This document shows, one piece after another, positions 61,574 through 64,000 of a stretch of 64,000 nt of DNA. This DNA is from Formosa sp. Hel1_31_208. GTDB taxonomy: Bacteria; Bacteroidota; Bacteroidia; Flavobacteriales; Flavobacteriaceae. A model generated the notes under the pieces. It did no database searches. It worked only from the letters and a program-made list of their open reading frames with translations, and was not told the DNA's origin. The stretch lies in NCBI RefSeq assembly GCF_900104785.1, contig NZ_LT629733.1, forward strand, positions 404,501-468,500, read 5' to 3'. The stretch's first letter is position 1; every line of letters begins with the position of its first letter. Made by a program: the position numbers and the translations under genes.

Positions 61574-62347
61574 TTATTCTATAAAACGCATAATTATGTA
61601 GGATATTTCTGATTTATTTTCAATATGACTCATGTGCCCATAAGGTAATTCATGACATATAATATCACTATCCTTAGTTTCCCTTAATAAACGATCTCCA
61701 TCTATAACTGGATCGTCAGAACCCATAATTATTAACTTTTTTGCAGTTAAACTTTTAAAAAATTCATAACTATCAGGCCTTACCATCATACCCTCTTGCG
61801 CTGCCATATACCCCTGAAGCGATGTTTTTAGAGCATCATTTAAAGCGTTCTCCATTTCATCTTTATAAGTAATCCTACTTGCCGCAGAAAATAAATTTGT
61901 AAATGATAATCGTACAACGTTTCTAAAATTGGTTTGTACCATCTTATTCGCTTTTCTTCGCACGTCTCGACGCTCATCATCATCGGCTCTGTACGTTGAA
62001 TTCATAAGACATAATCCGCGCAGGGCTTCTTGATTCATCTTTGCTAAAACTAAAGCGACATAGCCTCCCATAGAATGGCCAATAACAACATAATCAAAAA
62101 CTTCTAAATGATTTAGCACTGCCATAACGGCTTCAGCCATATCCTCCATGGTATGAATATATCCTATACTTCCTGTTTGACCATGACCTAAAAGATCTAT
62201 GCAAATTACGCGATGTGTTAAACTAATTTGGGGCATAATACCCTGCCACATCGTACTATTTTCAAGAAAACCATGAATTAAAATCACAACTTTTCCTGTT
62301 CCTATATCTTCAAAATAGACGGGTATGTTTTTGTACTTTAAGATCAT
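61574..62347 (-). CDS. Alpha/beta hydrolase
   Basis: About 257 residues from the ATG at 62347 (MILKYKNIPVYFEDIGTG). The frame opens 14 codons earlier, but a minus-strand -7 box (62354-62361) lies inside that stretch, so the inner start is preferred. Nucleophile Ser in VIGHSMGGYVA, oxyanion HGFLEN, Asp in MGSDDPVIDG and His in PYGHMSHIE complete the triad. Probably a cytosolic esterase or lipase-like hydrolase; substrate unknown. Divergent from the brnQ-like gene. Confidence 0.88.
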   Translation of the reverse strand: MILKYKNIPVYFEDIGTGKVVILIHGFLENSTMWQGIMPQISLTHRVICIDLLGHGQTGSIGYIHTMEDMAEAVMAVLNHLEVFDYVVIGHSMGGYVALVLAKMNQEALRGLCLMNSTYRADDDERRDVRRKANKMVQTNFRNVVRLSFTNLFSAASRITYKDEMENALNDALKTSLQGYMAAQEGMMVRPDSYEFFKSLTAKKLIIMGSDDPVIDGDRLLRETKDSDIICHELPYGHMSHIENKSEISYIIMRFIE

Positions 62348-62353
62348 TGAACA

Positions 62354-62361
62354 CAAAGATA
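62354..62361 (-). promoter_or_regulatory. -7 promoter element (TATCTTTG), minus strand
   Basis: TATCTTTG on the minus strand, 6 bases before the ATG at 62347. It supports the inner start and a leaderless transcript. Confidence 0.5.
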
Positions 62362-62394
62362 GGATTTGAATGAATGTCACACTTAACAATTTAC

Positions 62395-62402
62395 TATATT
62401 TG
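62395..62402 (+). promoter_or_regulatory. -7 promoter element (TATATTTG)
   Basis: TATATTTG, 56 bases before the TTG start of the transporter gene. It is about 35 bases from the divergent -7 box of the hydrolase gene. Confidence 0.5.
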
Positions 62403-62458
62403 ACTCAAATCATAATACAATGACGTCATCCTACTTCATTAACTAAAAAAATAATTGT

Positions 62459-63751
62459 TTGATTTCTAGAAAAAACCTGCTTATTGCCAGTTTCGGATTA
62501 TTTTCCTTGTTCTTTGGTGCAGGCAATTTATTATTACCTCCTCTTTTAGGTTATAATGCCGGCGAAAACTGGTTTTGGGTAACGATTGGATTTATGATTA
62601 CTGCTGTGATTATACCAATTATTGGAATTTTAGCTCATGCAAAATTACAAGGAACACTATACGACTTTGGTAAAAAAGTGTCTCCACAATTTAGTCTCAT
62701 TTACTGTATTCTCATTTATGTAATTGCAGTTGCCATACCCTCACCGAGAACAGCCGCTGCAACACATGAAATTGCAATTCATCCAAACTTTGGCACGAGT
62801 CCTTTATTAACCAGTGCTGTCTATTTTGCTTTGGTTTTAATATTTGTGCTAAACCGTTCTAAAATCTTAGGATTCATTGGTAAATTCTTAACCCCTTTAA
62901 TTGTGATTATGCTTTTAATGGTCATAGGAATTGGCTTATGGTCTTCGGAAATGATCACAAGTACATCCCAAATTCAAACTCCCATTGTAAGCGGAATACT
63001 CGAGGGATACCAGACTTTTGATGCCATTGGCGCTGTAGTGGTTGGAGCTGTAATCATTATCTCAATAAATTTAAAAATTGATGCCAGCTTTGAAGCCAAA
63101 CGGACTTTAATAAGGAAATCGGGGTGGATTGCAGGACTCGGCTTATTTATTATTTATGCTGGATTGATTTCAGTTGGCGCATATTACGGATCAGAAATCT
63201 CAATCAATACCGATTTAAGCAGTGATATGCAACGTGCCAATTTGCTCAGAGGCATTAGTATGGCTTCACTAGGAGGTTTTGGAAATGCCGTATTAAGTAT
63301 CTTAATTTCATTAGCCTGTTTCACCACTGCGATTGGTATCATTGCAGGAACAGCCGATTATTTTAAAGGTCTGCTTCATAATTCTAAACCTGTTTATGTG
63401 ATAACGGCCATAATTGCCTGTGTCTTGGGCATTATAGTCGGTCAACTTGATTTTAACTCTATCATTTTGGTGGCAGTACCGGTTTTATTATTCATTTATC
63501 CAATTACCATCGTTCTTATTATTTTGAATGTACTTCCTGAACGCTTTTCAACAGCCTTTGTTTTTAGATCTGTAGTTTTAGTTACTTTCCTTTTTAGTAT
63601 TCCCGATGTGGTTGGTTTTGTAAGTCCGTCTGAAGGTTTACAAGCATTTATTCAATACATCCCATTTGCTCAGCAAAGTTTAGGATGGGTGATCCCTTCA
63701 TTCGTGACGTGTCTCGGAATTGGACTTTTAAATCCCATAAAAAAAGTCTAG
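62459..63751 (+). CDS. brnQ: Branched-chain amino acid carrier BrnQ
   Basis: A 430-residue protein of the LIVCS family with about 12 membrane helices. Landmarks are SFGLFSLFFGAGNLLLPP near the start, AIPSPRTAAATHEI and DAIGAVVVGAVIII. It imports leucine, isoleucine and valine with Na+ (family). The start is TTG (62459-62461); MISRKN is a typical N-terminus for the family. Single gene with its own promoter; the stop codon lies inside the stem of the terminator at 63744. Confidence 0.93.
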   Translation: MISRKNLLIASFGLFSLFFGAGNLLLPPLLGYNAGENWFWVTIGFMITAVIIPIIGILAHAKLQGTLYDFGKKVSPQFSLIYCILIYVIAVAIPSPRTAAATHEIAIHPNFGTSPLLTSAVYFALVLIFVLNRSKILGFIGKFLTPLIVIMLLMVIGIGLWSSEMITSTSQIQTPIVSGILEGYQTFDAIGAVVVGAVIIISINLKIDASFEAKRTLIRKSGWIAGLGLFIIYAGLISVGAYYGSEISINTDLSSDMQRANLLRGISMASLGGFGNAVLSILISLACFTTAIGIIAGTADYFKGLLHNSKPVYVITAIIACVLGIIVGQLDFNSIILVAVPVLLFIYPITIVLIILNVLPERFSTAFVFRSVVLVTFLFSIPDVVGFVSPSEGLQAFIQYIPFAQQSLGWVIPSFVTCLGIGLLNPIKKV

Positions 63752-63775
63752 AACTTAAATTTCTAGACTTCTTTC
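63744..63775. terminator. Bidirectional rho-independent terminator
   Basis: A 10-base perfect stem (AAGTCTAGAA 63744-63753 with 63761-63770), a 7-base loop and a T-rich tail. It lies between convergent brnQ and the M24 aminopeptidase gene and includes the brnQ stop codon. Confidence 0.85.
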
Positions 63776-63790
63776 AAATAGTTTTTACAA

Positions 63791-64000
63791 TTAAGAATTC
63801 ATCAATTCTTCAATCTCTTCAGCTTCAATTGGAATATTTCGCATCAAGTTAAACGGTTCTCCATTTTCCCGTATTACCACATCGTCTTCTAATCGAATTC
63901 CAAAACCTTCATCTGGAATATAAATCCCAGGCTCTACAGTAAATACCATATTGGCTTGCATGGGTTCTGTTAAGATACCGTAATCATGTGTATCTAATCC
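63791..64000 (-). CDS. M24-family Xaa-Pro aminopeptidase, C-terminal end cut by window edge
   Basis: Reverse translation gives 69 codons before the stop at 63791-63793, open at the right edge. VFTVEPGIYIPDEGFGIRLE is the C-terminal part of the M24 pita-bread fold; the Glu residues in VEPG and IRLE are the last two metal ligands. GLDTHDYG at the edge fits the His/Asp region of aminopeptidase P. The N-terminus is outside the window. Probably pepP-like, removing N-terminal residues before proline. Confidence 0.85.
   Translation of the reverse strand, partial: GLDTHDYGILTEPMQANMVFTVEPGIYIPDEGFGIRLEDDVVIRENGEPFNLMRNIPIEAEEIEELMNS

Noticed and set aside
1..64000. tRNA, rRNA, CRISPR array, prophage or integrase
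   Set aside because: No cloverleaf, rRNA core, spaced short repeats or recombinase motifs were recognised on either strand.

Overview
The window is a chromosomal segment of a marine-type Bacteroidetes, almost certainly a member of the Flavobacteriaceae. The evidence is AT-rich DNA, type IX secretion (T9SS) cargo with type B C-terminal sorting domains, PorP/SprF and PorE-like OmpA proteins, a Bat/MoxR operon, DUF1501/DUF1800 and DUF4382 proteins, many lipoproteins, and the Bacteroidetes -7 promoter element TAnnTTTG. No rRNA, tRNA, CRISPR array, integrase or transposase was recognised. Almost every long convergent junction carries a clear rho-independent terminator.

Layout. 1-5.3 kb: Bat operon on the minus strand (moxR, DUF58, BatD-like, batA, batB cut by the window edge). 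5.4-6.9 kb: two tandem DUF4382 lipoproteins. 7.0-9.8 kb: plus-strand operon of a YdhF-type aldo/keto reductase, a short-chain dehydrogenase and an AlbA_2/Schlafen-type protein, followed by an orphan regulatory-looking element ending in a terminator. 9.9-12.5 kb: DUF1501/DUF1800 pair. 12.6-15.4 kb: ALDH7-type aldehyde dehydrogenase, divergent from an isoaspartyl peptidase/asparaginase lipoprotein. 15.6-26.9 kb: bacterial alpha-2-macroglobulin with intact thioester and its usual partner PbpC, here separated by a small ABM-domain protein and a convergent T9SS cargo protein with ten Cys/Trp repeats. 27.0-32.6 kb: secreted endonuclease/exonuclease/phosphatase-fold (EEP) protein, TonB-dependent receptor and OB-fold-like DUF5689 lipoprotein, possibly one nutrient-scavenging module. 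33.1-46.9 kb: two giant T9SS type B proteins of about 1,800 residues flanking a PorE-like OmpA protein and a PorP/SprF protein. 47.1-50.4 kb: second EEP protein, hflX and a DUF3078 protein. 50.5-59.3 kb: SUF iron-sulfur cluster locus (sufA, sufB, lipoprotein, sufC, sufD, sufS; then sufE, DUF59, DUF2480), interrupted by an M43 metalloprotease. 59.4-61.5 kb: thiL among three small related zinc-ribbon-like proteins. 61.6-64 kb: alpha/beta hydrolase, BrnQ-type transporter and the end of an M24 aminopeptidase.

The strongest unusual signal is in the giant T9SS pair. About 2.96 kb (35446-38401 and 43885-46840) reads as identical DNA at a constant offset of 8,439 bases. The block starts at the signal-peptide cleavage site and ends inside the gene. 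Signal peptides and C-terminal halves differ. This looks like recent gene conversion or duplication of the exposed N-terminal half of a surface protein, with one set of secretion partners between the two copies. Other points worth a second look are the three CxxFGH small proteins around thiL, the receptor/nuclease/OB-fold module, a lipoprotein inside the suf operon, the orphan direct-repeat element at 9.8 kb, and several probably leaderless genes.

All functional calls rest on reading motifs, gene order and family resemblance by eye. No database search was run.
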